This document shows, one piece after another, positions 23,637 through 34,599 of a stretch of DNA of 64,000 nt. Source of the stretch: Epiperipatus broadwayi (lineage: Eukaryota; Onychophora; Udeonychophora; Euonychophora; Peripatidae); assembly GCA_028023455.1 (NCBI GenBank), contig JAQFVV010006712.1, positions 313,799 to 377,798 on the forward strand, given 5' to 3'. The position numbers and the translations under genes were made by a program. Position 1 is the first letter of the stretch; each line of letters starts with the position of its first letter. The notes under the pieces are model-generated. The model was given only the letters and a program-made list of their open reading frames with translations. It made no database searches and was not told the origin of the DNA.

Positions 23637-23822
23637 CACATGATCACCATTTCTTATGTTTGCTTATAACTGTTAGTAAAACAGGCAAAACTCACTACCT
23701 GGAGATATTGGATGAGTAGTCACTAGATCAGGATTTTATGCACAAGCCTTCTGGCATCCATTGATTACTCTAGCTTGCAGTAGGTGACAATACATATAGT
23801 GAGTTTTTCCTGTTTTGAATTA
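23637..23822. repeat. foldback family A, subfamily 2, copy 4
   Basis: It begins tcacatgatcaccatttctt and caaaactcactacctggaga and ends acatatagtgagtttttcct. It has the gcacaagccttctggcatcc block of the family but different inner ends from copies 1-3. A fragment of the same subtype is at 30375-30452. Confidence 0.75.
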
Positions 23823-24095
23823 TTGGTAAGTCAAAATAAATTGTTTTCTAATGAAAGAGTGACATTTTATAAAAGTAAAAAATAAATATCTTTGTTTTGT
23901 TTTGTGTATTCGTAATAGAAGTACAGACAATATGTCTATGCTAGAATGGGCTAAGATTTTTTCAAGAAAAATCAAAACCTTTTTACATAAATATTTATGA
24001 TTCTAAAGCTATTAATTTATTTAAAAGATCTTTTGATATCAAAAGGTAATTAAAGTATGAATTTGAATTATGGTAAAGTACTATAGTATACGTTT

Positions 24096-24276
24096 AAATA
24101 AACAACTATTAATAACTATATTATAATATTTATTGAACCGGCTTTTATCGCCATTGAGACATCAAGATATTATACTATATAATTCAAACTCACGTATAAT
24201 ACCTTGAGAAAGTCTCAATGGAGATGAAAGTTGGTTTCAATAAATATTATAATATAGTCATTAATAGTTGTTTATT
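24096..24276. repeat. palindromic element, ~180 bp
   Basis: The left arm aaacaactattaataactat, tataatatttattgaacc and cattgagac is mirrored by gtctcaatgg, ggtttcaataaatattata and cattaatagttgttta. Arms are about 75 bp with a ~30-bp centre. Confidence 0.85.
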
Positions 24277-24349
24277 TCAATCTTGTTCTGGCTGATTATT
24301 TAGTTATGTCTTTGCGACAACATTACGGACAAATTGTATTGGATATGTC

Positions 24350-24430
24350 AAGCATTGGTGGTCAAGAAGTCAATGAAAGCTGCTTTACAATAGTGGGTTC
24401 ACTTCCCAGCTGATGCTAGGACACATGAGA
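24350..24430 (+). mobile_element. decayed copy of the 19516 SINE family
   Basis: gtgggttcacttcccagctg, then atgctaggacacatgaga, aligns with gtgggttcgcgtcccggcag, then atgctatgacatatga, at the 3' end of the young SINE. The 5' part is heavily diverged and no target duplication remains. Confidence 0.55.
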
Positions 24431-24659
24431 AACCACAATTATATTGGATATTTGACCATTGTATTAATTAATAGCATACATTTGTCTTGTAACATGTTAT
24501 TTTGCAGATAATGGTGTTGTTTTTGCAAATAAAGTTTTGTAGCTTCAAGATATTAATTACTGGATAAAAAGAAAAAAGTAGAACTAAAATTGTTATTAAA
24601 AAGAGTAAAGTGATGTTTGATGTACTTTTTAGAAAAAAAAATGAAGATTGATAATTATG

Positions 24660-25255
24660 AATTAGAAATTAACAAATGCAAATATTTTGGTTAAATTATT
24701 AGTACAGGTGGAAACATAATGGGTGAAACTATTCATAGAAGTAAACTTAAATGACATCCTTTTGGTAGAAATCATTTAATATTAAAATTAAATATGCCAA
24801 TGTGTTTGAAAAAAAAAAGTTTATTAAAGACAGATTTTGTTAGTTCTTACTTATGGGTGTGAAAGTTGGATACTTATTAGAATAGTGACAGAAACCATAT
24901 TATTCAATGAAGAATAGATAAATATATGTTGGGGATAAGCAAATAACAGAAAGCAATGAATACAAATGGAAGAACAGACAAGTATGAGAAAACAAACAAA
25001 TATCATGAACATTATTGAAAGGATTAATTAGCTGAAATAGAGAAGGAGTAGACAATAAGACAACTGGTGGAGAGTAGCAGTTTTAAATCATATGCTAGAT
25101 ATTATAAAAATCACAGAAGGAGACCACATGCTAGATCAATTGGGGAAATAAAGAAATTAGTTGTGATGTCGATAAAAAATGGGTATGGATTGAAGAAACT
25201 AGATAAAACCAGAAAGACCATCATGCAGTGAATTGATACTAATTGATATAATGTT
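24660..25255 (+). pseudogene. LINE reverse transcriptase C-terminal remnant
   Basis: A stop-ridden plus-strand stretch reads, in pieces, a Y-F-G-x-I-IST-GG-like segment (near 24690-24720), VLTYGCESW (near 24845-24875) and RRRPHARSIGEIKK (near 25105-25150). The LTYGCESW block corresponds to the LLYGCETWT motif common after the RT domain of RTE-like non-LTR elements. It is clearly non-functional and is related in type to the remnant at 33440-33990. Confidence 0.55.
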
Positions 25256-25779
25256 GCTGTTGCTACTTATGGATTGGATAATATAGATGTCCATACTGTA
25301 ATATGAATTAATAAAAAAAACTTACTAAAATTACATGTTTGACAAAGTGTATGTTTCTAATATATGTATTGTGTGAGAGGTTGGTCTAACTTCTGGCTGA
25401 TGGATGGATGTGATAGGATTGTGGGCATGATATAACTCATTGGATGCTTCCATTATTTACTGATCTGTTAAAATCACTTTTACAAATTTGCAAAGAATTT
25501 CCTCACATCAGGTATTGAAAGAGGCAAAATTGCAAAGCATTCTAGCAGAATACATTATTCAGAAAAATCACCTACTGGAAGACTAATTAGAATGTTACTT
25601 ACTATTATAATAAAAATAAGATTGATATTGATATGTGTTACTAAAAAGTTATTCATCAAAGCTTATTAAAATATATTTGAATATTTGATTAGGTAAATTA
25701 AGCATTATATATGGTTTTTATCTGTGATAATTTACAATGTATTAATAATATATTGCCACTTTTGTGTTAAAATTGTTGT

Positions 25780-26476
25780 TGTGACCCGTGAGCAGCAAGT
25801 AAACAATTGGCAGTGGTTGAATTGAGATGGTAAGCTAATTTAAATAACATATGAGAATATTTACAAGTAAACATAGCCTATTTAAGGTACATTAAAATAA
25901 TGAAAGGTCATCGTGGAAAAGGCTGAATTGAGATGGTAAGCTAATAGTTTAATTTAAATAACATATGATAATATTTACAACTAACCTTAGTCTATTTAAG
26001 GTACATAAAAATAATAAAAGGTCATTGTGACCTGAACTCTAGTCCTGCTTTTTAATTTACAGAGCAGGAGTCTCTGAATTACATAAATACCAGATCCCAT
26101 ATACCAGGTTCTGGGATTTTATATATCCCTCAAGACTTCTGGAGTCTTTACAAACTTTACCAAATATGGTGCTTTTTTACATACTTTACCATATATGGTG
26201 CTTTTATATACACATGATATTTTTGGCATACCTCATCATATATGGCATTTTTTATAGTTCTCTGACCTTATAAGGCCAGGTATGAAACAATGACAACATT
26301 GTTACACATTGATAGTTACGCTGCTACATATTTACTGCTACACAGTAATTTATATAATTATTATATCACACAATCATTATATGTAATTATTGTACAAACC
26401 TATTATTTTTATTCTACACAATTATTATACATTTATCATTGCACACACATATGTATTTCTTGCTTAACCTTGAACA
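25780..26476 (-). repeat. LTR (3' LTR in element sense)
   Basis: It begins tgtgacccgtgagcagcaag and ends near ccttgaaca in plus-strand reading. It aligns with the right LTR through blocks such as aattacataaataccaga, catataccag, ttctggagt, acctcatcatatatggcatt and cacacacatatgtatttctt. About 100 bp near its left end is tandemly duplicated (25816-25915 and 25916-26033), whereas the other LTR has one copy. Confidence 0.85.
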
Positions 26477-26917
26477 TTGCACTATGACTATTTATGTTAC
26501 ATAATCTTTGAGGGGAACAGGAGGATTTCTGGTTCTTGTTGGATGCTGGCAGTCTTGGCTGTGCCTCAATAGTGATTTTAGGGTAGTTACTCATTTTTGA
26601 AAGAGTCTCCAATTATTGACAATTCTTTTTCTTCAGGGTAACAGATCTCCTGATTGGTTGATGCTGCTTCAACATTGTTCATTGTTCTTTATTCACTGTC
26701 TCCATTATTTATAGTTGATAGATATCATCTTCTCAGCTGGTTTATATGCTTCCAAAGTTTTATGCCCTCTTCAGTTTCAATTACTGCCAATTGATTTGCA
26801 ATATTTCTTGTTATGGTTGTTTTCTCTCCATTCTTTGTTAATTTATTCAGTGATCAAATACTATCACCTATTTCAACTTTTTCTCTTACCATTATTAATT
26901 ATATCATTAATTTCTTG

Positions 26918-27630
26918 TCAGATAGATAACAATATTGACAATTTATTTATTATTATTTTTTCCAACAACAGTTCAGCTGGGGTTTTCCCAATGACACTAG
27001 ATAGTGTACAATGCTGATGAAATGCTATTTCAAATAAGGCTTCATTTATATTTTCAGTTTTGGTATTGCTTAAGATTATTTTCATGTTTTGGACCACTGT
27101 CTCACCGAATCCATTTGACTTGGGGTGATATGTTGATGATTTTACATGTTTATTCTCCATTTGTTATTAAAATCTTCAACTTTCTCTGAGCAGAAAGCAG
27201 TACCACTATCATCTAACATGAGGATCTCTGGTTTTCCATGTATAATAAATATCTCTTTAAGTTTCTCAATAGTTTCTGATGAACTAATGTTTTTTATTAC
27301 TCAGTATTCAGTCCAATGACTATATGAATTCACCAATATCAAGTAATAATGTCCTTTCCACTGACTGGCATGGTCAATGTGGATTCTTTTCCAAGCATTC
27401 TCTGAGATATGCCATAAGATATATGTATTTGGTGGATGATCAGTTGTGATTGACACTCTACTCATCAATACACAGCTTTAGGTCTCTATTTATTCCTGGC
27501 CAGCATACATAGCTGCATGCCAGAAATTTAGCTCTAACTATTCCAGATGACCTTGATGTAATAATCTAAGTACCATTCCAAGACAATAGCTGGGTACAAG
27601 TCCTTTCTCATCCCTCAGTATACAGCCTTT
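26918..27630 (-). pseudogene. gypsy-type integrase
   Basis: Minus-strand blocks in order: AKFLACSYVCWPGINRDLK (zinc-binding linker side, near 27540-27480), IHIDHASQWKGHYYLILVNS (catalytic core start, near 27385-27330), FIIHGKPEILMLDDSGTAFC (near 27250-27195) and SSTYHPKSNGFGETVVQNMK (near 27140-27080). ENINEAL and GKTPAELLLEK follow. This is the order of a Ty3/gypsy integrase, with the first two catalytic aspartates apparent. A stop and frame change occur near 27300 and 27160. It is broken and not expected to act. Confidence 0.88.
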
Positions 27631-28189
27631 ATTTATGGACAATCTCTCATAGACTTTCCACACTCTTTATTTAAGTAGGGAGGGTGTCTAGTGGGCCATA
27701 TTCTCCCTATACAATTTTTAAGAATTTTGTAGCCACAGTCTACATTAGTCCATTCTGCTATTGTTCAACTGGTGATAGTTTTTGATGCTAACTGGTCAAT
27801 GTAATTTACATAAGATTCTGACCTAGGCAATTTATCTTTATCTGTGCATCAATTAATACATCCACATGTGATATATTTTTGCCTTGTGATTTTATATTGA
27901 TTTTCTTAATGACACATATCCTTATTTATAGGAGCACAAACCATTCTCAGCCTGTGATGGAGTTAATTCCTCACTCATTATGTATAGTGATAGTATTTCT
28001 TTACTCTTCTTTGTTTTTGCCTTTACTTTTGCAACTTCTAGTAGTCATATGGGATTTTTGTTAGCATGCCAAGCCTTGAGATGAGTTTTTTGTACTTTTG
28101 GGAGAAATTTTAAATACTTAATTACACTTTTCAAATCCCTGGTTTTCATCAATGGGGTGCCCCACTATCAATTTCCATGCTTATTGGTT

Positions 28190-28528
28190 TGCTGATTATT
28201 AAACAATCCAAACCACAGCAAAACTCTCCATATAGTAGTGCCATCTTGTGCTAACAAGAGCAATCAATGGATGCCAGAAGGCTTGTGCATAAAATCCCTA
28301 TCTAGTGCCTACTCATCCAAATCCCCAGACTAGTTTCTGGCTTGTGGCCGTCATCAGTGAGGAATATTGGATGAGTAGGCATAAGATAGGGATTTTATGC
28401 ACAAGCCTTCTGGCATCCATTGATTGCTCTTGTTAGCACAAGATGGCACTACTATATGGAGAGTTTTGCTGTGGTTTGGATTGTTTAATAACAATTATTG
28501 TGCTAGTATGAGATAGTGATCATTTGCT
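28190..28528. repeat. foldback family A, copy 5 (full length)
   Basis: The outer arms are aacaatccaaaccacagcaa / its complement, then actctccatatagtagtgcc and its complement. The centre contains ccagactagtttctggcttg. The two halves are a near-perfect inverted repeat. It is inserted inside the gypsy element and is therefore younger than it. Confidence 0.9.
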
Positions 28529-28599
28529 GATTATTGTTATATTTAGCATAATTTGATTCATGGTAGCATTTTTATATAGCTATTTTCCATTGCACTGCA

Positions 28600-29002
28600 G
28601 GTAAATTTTACGCTTGGTTTCATATGATGATGCCCTCTTTTGAGGTTATCAGTTATTTTTCTACAACTTTCACATTCTTGCTTATTGCATTCATGGGTTT
28701 ATGACTGATTTTTCCACATTGGAAACATTTTATTTGTCTGTTTTAGATTCAATTTCCAACATTTTATGAATTGTAGTTTGAAGTACTTCTGGTTTTGTGA
28801 AACTTCTGAACTATCTCACTTGGTTAAGTAGTAATACATAAGCTGTTCTCCAACTGATTGCTTTATTGTAGGTTATGTCATTTACCACTAATAACATTTG
28901 CCTAATCTGATCATCTATTAGCCCATATAATAGTTGCTTGAGGAGAGCTACCCCCATGTATTTGTTATAAAAGCATGGTTTTGACATCTTTTTTAGGCCC
29001 AT
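28600..29002 (-). pseudogene. gag remnant with degenerate zinc knuckle
   Basis: The minus-strand open stretch at 29002-28811 contains LLKQLLYGLIDDQIRQMLL. This resembles the gag segment (L...QLVxGLxDxxIRxxLL) of gypsy-type elements. Further downstream (28740-28620) a decayed KMFP-W-K...HECNKQECESCRK stretch looks like CCHC knuckles that have lost cysteines. Assignment rests on these resemblances and on position next to the 5' LTR. Confidence 0.6.
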
Positions 29003-29951
29003 ATCATAATATTTTATTTTTCCATTGCCTTCTACCCCTAAAATTTAATTGAAAAATAAACTTGGATTTCTGAGGGTTAAAATAATCATTTCGCACTGTT
29101 AAAGATCATCGTATTTCTGCATCTCAGGTGAATCAGGTTCTCACAATTTGTTGGCTATCTCAATTACCCTTTGACCTGCAAAGTAACATGAAGAGACTAT
29201 ATTTACAGTATTCTCTAATACTATTTAGTATAAGGTAATCTTTTTTATCTTTTGAGCATACAGTGGCCAATCACTCAGATTACTTACATCGAATTTTCAC
29301 ATAGTGATTTATGATATGCCACCATTTTCTCTGTTAGTTCAAATTTATTTATGACTGTCCCAGTTTGCTTTTCGGGCAATTACTTAAGATTCAACTTCTA
29401 CGATGACTATGTCAGTTTGCTGTGTCACATGAGCAGCAAGTAAATAATTGACAAAGGCAGAATTGAGATGTTAAACTAATAGTTTAATTTAAATAATATA
29501 TGAGAATATTTACAAATTATACATAATATATTTAACATGCATAAAAATAATAAAAGTTGTGGTAACCTGAGCATCATAAACTTTAGTCCCGTTTTTTGAC
29601 TACAGAAGCAGGAGTCTGTGAATTACATAAATACCAGAACCCATATACCAGATTCTGGGAGTTTATATACCTCTCAAGTTTTCTGGAGTTTTTACAAACT
29701 TTACACAAATAAGGTGTTTTTACATACATATATTTTTTTACATACCTCACAATATATGGCATTTTTCAGTTCTCTGATCTTATATGGCCAGATATGTAAC
29801 TCTATGACCTAACAACATTGCTACACATTGATAATTTACAATAGTTGCATTACTTACTCATTTAATGTTATGCAATTATTTATATAATCCTTATATACAA
29901 TTATCACACAAACATACATAATTGCAATTTATCCACTCAACTTCGAACATT

Positions 29952-30338
29952 TTTTAACAAAAAACCTATTCTGTACATATATGCATATACAATCTTACAT
30001 TTTGACTGTCCTGCAGTCTTCTTCACAACTTTTATTTTAATTTTTTTTTAAATTAAAGTAAAAGTGGCTCTGAAGAAGACTGCAGGACAGTCAAAACTTA
30101 AGATTGTGTATGCATATACAAATTTTTTAAAAAAATTTAAGAAAAATTAGATCTGAAGAAGACTACAGGACAGTTGAAATGTAAGATTGTGTATGTATAT
30201 GTGTGCAACAAAAGGTTTTTTGCTAAAAAGTGTTTGAATTAGAGTAGATAAATTGCATTTATATAAGATATTACAGCAAAATAAAGTGGTGAATTTGATA
30301 ATATTTCATTATGCATAATTATTTATTGCCCAAAGTTA
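29952..30338. mobile_element. hammerhead-motif element inserted in LTR
   Basis: The sequence between the two halves of the LTR starts about ttttttaacaaaaaacc and ends near the cagcaaaataaag stretch and a short tail. It holds one inverted motif (30002-30025), two direct motifs (30070-30097 and 30153-30180) and a 3' stretch aaaaagtgtttgaatt, gataaattgcatttat shared with the element at 34300-34500. This is a compact element without coding capacity. Confidence 0.75.
30070..30180 (+). ncRNA. pair of hammerhead-like motifs
   Basis: Two direct copies: ctgaaga, then a gactg/cagtc stem, ending in aaaac (30070-30097), and ctgaaga, then a gacta/cagtt arm, ending in gaaat (30153-30180). Both keep the CUGANGA segment, but each has one change in the closing GAAAC. 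They are probably inactive derivatives of the better copy at 34310. Confidence 0.4.
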
Positions 30339-30374
30339 TTATTTTTATTCTACATAATTACTATATATTTATTT

Positions 30375-30452
30375 TAAGCCAATAAACATCACATGACCAC
30401 CTCCTCTAGCTTGCTGTGTGTGGCAATATATATAGTGAGTTTTTCCTGTTTT
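30375..30452. repeat. foldback family A, subfamily 2 fragment
   Basis: It carries aagccaataaacatcacatg at one end and atatatagtgagtttttcct at the other, as in the copy at 23637-23822, with most of the middle deleted. It interrupts the right LTR. Confidence 0.7.
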
Positions 30453-30505
30453 AATATATATTTATTGTTGCACACACATATATATTTCTTGCTTGACCTT
30501 AAACT

Positions 30506-31329
30506 GTTATTAGCTTTTGCAAAGGCTTTTCGCTATATACATTAGAAATTTTATTTAAATTCACAGTAGTAATAATATAAAAACAAAACAACAGACAAAT
30601 AATGATAATAACAAAATGACTCTGAGAAACCCTCTCTAATTTTATTACTAAATCATGGGGGAAAGGGCAATACTCATTATGCTAGTTAAGCAGTCAGCAA
30701 TGAAAGATTTTGTTTTTTTTTCATTATTTTATCCTCTCTAAAATTATAGATTACCCATTTGCTGACAAATTATTAGATGGCTACATTGATATGACAGATA
30801 ATCTCTAAGCTTGCTTAAGGTTGGAAACAATTATTAAACTTCACCAAATTTGAAATTCAAGTTAAGAGTATGGATTTGTGTGCACATAGTTTTTTTACTT
30901 ATTCATGTGTGCATGTGTGGCTGCTTTTTAAAAGTAGAACAACGATGATGACTTTTCAGCTGGATATCATTTCTTTTTTCTTACCAGATGATGGCAGGGT
31001 AGGGGTCTTTTAAATATCAATGCTATAGCACTAAAACCAAGAAATCATACACAAATCAATCTGAAAACTATTCATTTGAGCGAAAGCACTGTAAACTACC
31101 CGCCAATAAATGTAAATATAGAATGGAACCAACTATACTTAGCTTTTAAACATATATAAACATACCACAATGTATTAGCATATAAAATGTGATTTATGTA
31201 TACTAATGTGATTTCAGGACAACTATAAGCTATTCTGAAATCTCTATAACTAATTATAGAGAAAGGTTTGATTATATATAAATATTTGAAATACAGGCAT
31301 TCTTCACATACCTGGAGCTTAATTGTAAA
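30506..31329. other. intronic DNA, no gene recognised
   Basis: No exon or recognised repeat. Minus-strand frames at 31096-31499 overlap the foldback arm and have no family resemblance. Confidence 0.4.
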
Positions 31330-31665
31330 TATAAAGGATTTGAACTGACTTTCAAGCACCCTTCAACTACCCACACTATCTCAGACCACCAATCCAGATA
31401 ACCACACACATGTAGGAAAGATAAATAATCACCAATATATGTTTTTCGTGCTGAACCAGCACTCATCAATTGATCTAGATTATCATCTCCCACACACATA
31501 TATAATCAGGGCTCAGTTTTATAATTAAGATAGCAAACACTTCTACTTTAATGGACAGGCTTCAATTCACTCCAATCTCCAACTCTTCAGCCATCCATAC
31601 CATTAAAATCTGACGATGGAAAGCTCAAATCCCATGATGATGCCATATATATATATTGTATCAGC
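31330..31665 (-). repeat. foldback family B, half copy plus centre
   Basis: A minus-orientation arm (31330-31505: gatttgaactgactttcaag, tgctgaaccagcactcatca, atctcccacacacatat) is followed by the family centre (agggctcag, taagatagcaa, aatggacaggcttcaattca). The plus-orientation arm is missing. It ends about 210 bp past the donor of exon 3. Confidence 0.75.
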
Positions 31666-31876
31666 ACAGATACCATATTTAAAGAAACCAATATATGTCA
31701 TCAAGCAAACTATAATTAGTAAGTAAATAAGTATTGTTTTGGCAATAGACCGCTGAAATATTTTAACAGCTTGTTTGCCAGGAAGGCTTTGCTTTGGTGA
31801 TATAATTTTAAGTACAATAAATAGTTATCTATTAAAACATATGATTAATGTATAGTTAAGTTTAAATATATTTTAC

Positions 31877-32026
31877 CTTTAGGAGCTCTTTTTAAAGTAT
31901 TATAAGGAAAACACTCATATACAATTTCAAATGTAATGATGCCGAAACTATACACATCTCCTTTTGGAGTTCCACGAAGAGGGGGGTAATGCCACCGCAG
32001 TAGTTCAGGAGCTGTCCATAATTTAG
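31877..32026 (-). CDS. receptor guanylate cyclase, exon 3 of 5 in window (APE and alpha-F region)
   Basis: The 150-bp exon encodes [18 protein letters not shown] followed by [19 protein letters not shown] and ends ...LKRAPK. WTAPELL is the kinase APE motif in the form used by guanylate cyclases, and GDVYSFGII is the conserved alpha-F segment. The acceptor is a T-rich tract ending gtttag at 32027, and the donor is GTAAAA from 31876. Two bases at the start complete the split codon from the exon at 56271. One base at the end, G, joins AT of the next exon to make Asp, giving APKDIISR. Phases therefore agree on both sides. It is flanked by introns of about 24.2 and 20.1 kb. Confidence 0.94.
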
Positions 32027-32489
32027 CTAAACATTAAAAAAAAATTGTTACAAAACATTGTTTTTTTTAAATAAATGTTTAAACTACAATAAAAAAGATG
32101 AAAACAAAGAATATAAAATAATAAGAAGAAAGGATTGGATTGATGTGATATAAATGATGAAAATTTCTTGCACAAACATATTCCACTGCCACATTTAGTG
32201 TAATGAGATGATAAATAATCGGAGAGGATAAACGGGCACTGCATTACTAGACAGTAAAGTGAAAAAGTAAATATGAAGGTAATGACAAAGTGAATAAATA
32301 AAAGATATGTGTATAAAAAAAACTTTTCTTTCTATTTGCCTGAACATTATACAAATTTTGAACATGGATTACAATTAATATAATTTCATATGAAAAAATT
32401 CAAGTTCTATTTACAACTTACAAGAATAAAGAATTTTAGATGTACTTGTTTACTTATTACTGTTATATCTCTTTACAATATATACAACT

Positions 32490-32820
32490 AAACAAAGGGA
32501 AAACTCTCCATACAGTAGTGCCATCCTGTGACAACCAGAGTAATCAATGAATGCCCAAAGGCTTGTGAATAAAATCACTATCTAGTGCCTACTCATCCAA
32601 TATCCCCAGACTAGTTTCTGGCTTGTGGCCATCATCAGTGATGAGCCTTGGATCTGAGCCTGGGGATATTGGATGAGTAGGCACTAGATAGGGATTTTAC
32701 ACACAAGCCTTCTGGCATCCATTGATTACTCTGGTTGGCACAGGGTGGCACTACTGTATGGAGAGTTTTGCCTTTGTTTACAACAATTATGTGCTAGTAT
32801 GAGATGGTTATCATGTGAAT
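32490..32820. repeat. foldback family A, copy 6 (full length)
   Basis: The arms aactctccatacagtagtgc and its complement are separated by a near-perfect inverted repeat. The centre contains gtggccatcatcagtgatga and gagcctggggatattggatg. It ends with an outer arm of the tgtgctagtatgagatggtt type. It is the least decayed copy in the window. Confidence 0.92.
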
Positions 32821-33435
32821 ATATACAACTGGTATACCTTTGCATGATGCCACTGTCTTTGATATAGTGTTTAGTTGCCATTCAACTATTAATGTAAAGG
32901 TCTTCAGGTCTTCTAGACTTGACCCAACTGTACTGTGATAGCTTGCCTCTATGAGTAGAGATGATTGACATTTCTAGTTGTATCATGACAGTTTGATTCA
33001 TGTCTGATCTAAGTTCTAGAAGCTTCCAATTCTAACATGAACTTCTTCATTGCTTTAAATATATAGTGGACAACATCCGTACTACCCTTCAGATTCCATA
33101 TTATCTTGATTGGATTGAGCATTCATTGCCATAATCCAATGGGTATATGAATATATAACATATATACAATAGAAGAAACAGACCTATGGATTATGATGTT
33201 CAGTAAATCTGATTGTTTTCACTATGGAAGGGGATAACCATTTTAATTGGTTAATTGGTAACCAAATATATCAATATCTGTTAGAATATCTTCTGAAAAT
33301 GTTATTAAAGCCAGAATCACCAATACTGAGATGAAACTAGATGGTGATATTACAACCAAAAACCTGAAGACAAAAATATTAAATTCAAAGATGATGATAC
33401 TAACAACATTCAATCATCAATTATTATTCTCTCAC
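32821..33435. other. intronic DNA, no feature seen
   Basis: Moderately AT-rich. No exon or repeat recognised. Confidence 0.4.
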
Positions 33436-33439
33436 ATTA

Positions 33440-33990
33440 ACATGTCCAGAGAGAAGTCACATCACCAATTCATCTATTTTACTATTCTGTTCTCTTTATT
33501 GCTCAGTTTTTCGATTCCATGTAACTTTTCCCATTTGTATATCATCCAGCAACGTCAATCTTTTTCCTTTTCTTTACAATTCCCTCCAAAACATCTTTCA
33601 TTAATTAATAATTTTTTCTATAATTTTTCCAATCCAGTTTCTATCTCTATTATATCTCTAATTTCCTCAATCTTCTTTTTTCATTTACTCTTTTCAAAAC
33701 ATCTTCATTTGTTATTTTGCTTATCCAACTGATATTTTCCTTTCATCTCCATAACCACATCTCAAAGGCTTCCAATCTGTTCCTAATTTTATTACTCCTT
33801 GTCCATGTTTCACAACCATACAAAAGTACACTCCACACATAGCATTCAATTAATATTTTCTCTCTCTTCAAAAGTCTACAAAATATTTTCTTTCTCTTCA
33901 TATATACCTTCTTTACCAATGATATTTTTTTAAATTCATCTTTACTTTTTCTATACCCACTCAACCAACTACCCAAAATATATAAATCCC
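33440..33990 (-). pseudogene. RTE-like LINE reverse transcriptase C-terminal remnant
   Basis: On the minus strand, LGSWLSGYRKSKDEFKK (near 33980-33920), CYVWSVLLYGCETWT (near 33850-33800) and RLEAFEMWLWR (near 33780-33745) are followed after stops by ISWISKITNEDVLKRVNEK (near 33730-33670). These are the conserved blocks downstream of the RT core in RTE-like non-LTR elements. The opposite-strand open frame at 33331-33732 is a shadow of this AT-rich remnant. Confidence 0.8.
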
Positions 33991-33998
33991 TTTACCTG

Positions 33999-34190
33999 AT
34001 GAACTATATTATGATTATTATAAAAATCAAAAACAAAAATAATAAGTACATAAATGAGGAAAGACCTACAGTCAGTGAAAAATTGCACCGAACAATTAAC
34101 AAGCATCTGAAAAGAAAAAAAAATGAATACTTGTCGAGAATGATCTCAAAATATTGGCAAAGAAGCATAGCTATGTATGGTTTAATGTGA
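33999..34190 (+). other. unassigned short open frame
   Basis: A 63-codon frame contains VSEKLHRTINKHLKRKKNEY, then LSRMISKYWQRSIAMYG. It is basic and helix-like and may be a fragment of a retroelement protein, since it directly precedes the hammerhead-motif element. I do not recognise a family. Confidence 0.2.
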
Positions 34191-34294
34191 CAAAGACAAA
34201 TCAATTAACACTCCTGATTTATAAACAATAAAAAATTGCAAACAACAACCAAGGAACTTTTGACAAAAAAAAACAAATACTTGCAAAAAACTAT

Positions 34295-34341
34295 TAAAAT
34301 GAACTGGCTCTGAAGAAGACTGCAGAACAGTCGAAACATAG

Positions 34342-34398
<57 letters not shown>

Positions 34399-34520
34399 AA
34401 TAAAAAGTTTTGCTAAAAAGTGTTTGAAGTGGTTTGGATAAATTGTATTTATAGGATATTACGGTAAAATAAAGAAAAGTGTGATTTTGGTAATATTTAT
34501 GAAGAAAGAAATGTATGTAT
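34295..34520 (+). mobile_element. hammerhead-motif element, relative of 29952-30338
   Basis: The motif at 34310-34337 is followed by an AT run (34351-34391) and then by ttttgctaaaaagtgtttga, gataaattgtatttat, ggatattacggtaaaataaa and tggtaatattt. The same blocks follow the motif at 30153. The element is non-coding, and the left boundary is uncertain. Confidence 0.65.
34310..34337 (+). ncRNA. best hammerhead-ribozyme-like motif in window
   Basis: ctgaaga matches the conserved CUGANGA core exactly. A perfect 5-bp stem gactg/cagtc with a 5-base loop follows, then gaaac exactly. One unpaired A separates the core from the stem. A clear stem I, stem III and UH cleavage site were not found by eye, so this is a candidate only. 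Hammerheads of this compact kind are known in Penelope-like elements and retrozymes. Confidence 0.5.
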
Positions 34521-34599
34521 AGTTCCAATTTCAGTAAAACAACAGACAAAGGAAAATGGATTAACATTCCACAACCTGCAACATTCAATGCAATTACTT

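Larger units (their letters stand above)
25780..30505 (-). mobile_element. decayed Ty3/gypsy-type LTR retrotransposon
   Basis: Two LTRs (25780-26476 and 29421-30505) flank a minus-strand internal region with gag-like remnants (28600-29002) and an integrase (26918-27630). Protease, RT and RNase H were not recognised, so much of pol is deleted or decayed, and foldback family A (28190-28528) now sits between gag and integrase. The right LTR holds two further insertions. No target duplication or clear primer-binding site could be fixed. Gag near the right LTR and integrase near the left agree with minus-strand transcription. Confidence 0.85.
29421..30505 (-). repeat. LTR (5' LTR in element sense), interrupted
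   Basis: It begins tgtgtcacatgagcagcaag. Homology to the left LTR runs to about 29951, resumes at about 30338 (attatttttattctacata) and, after a second interruption at 30375-30452, ends near cttgaccttaaac. The interruptions are a hammerhead-motif element and a foldback fragment, both therefore younger than the LTR. Confidence 0.85.

Noticed and set aside
33331-33732. 133-codon plus-strand frame with signal-peptide-like hydrophobic stretches
   Set aside because: It is the antisense of a LINE remnant. The hydrophobic character comes from complementing Lys/Glu-rich AT-rich coding sequence.
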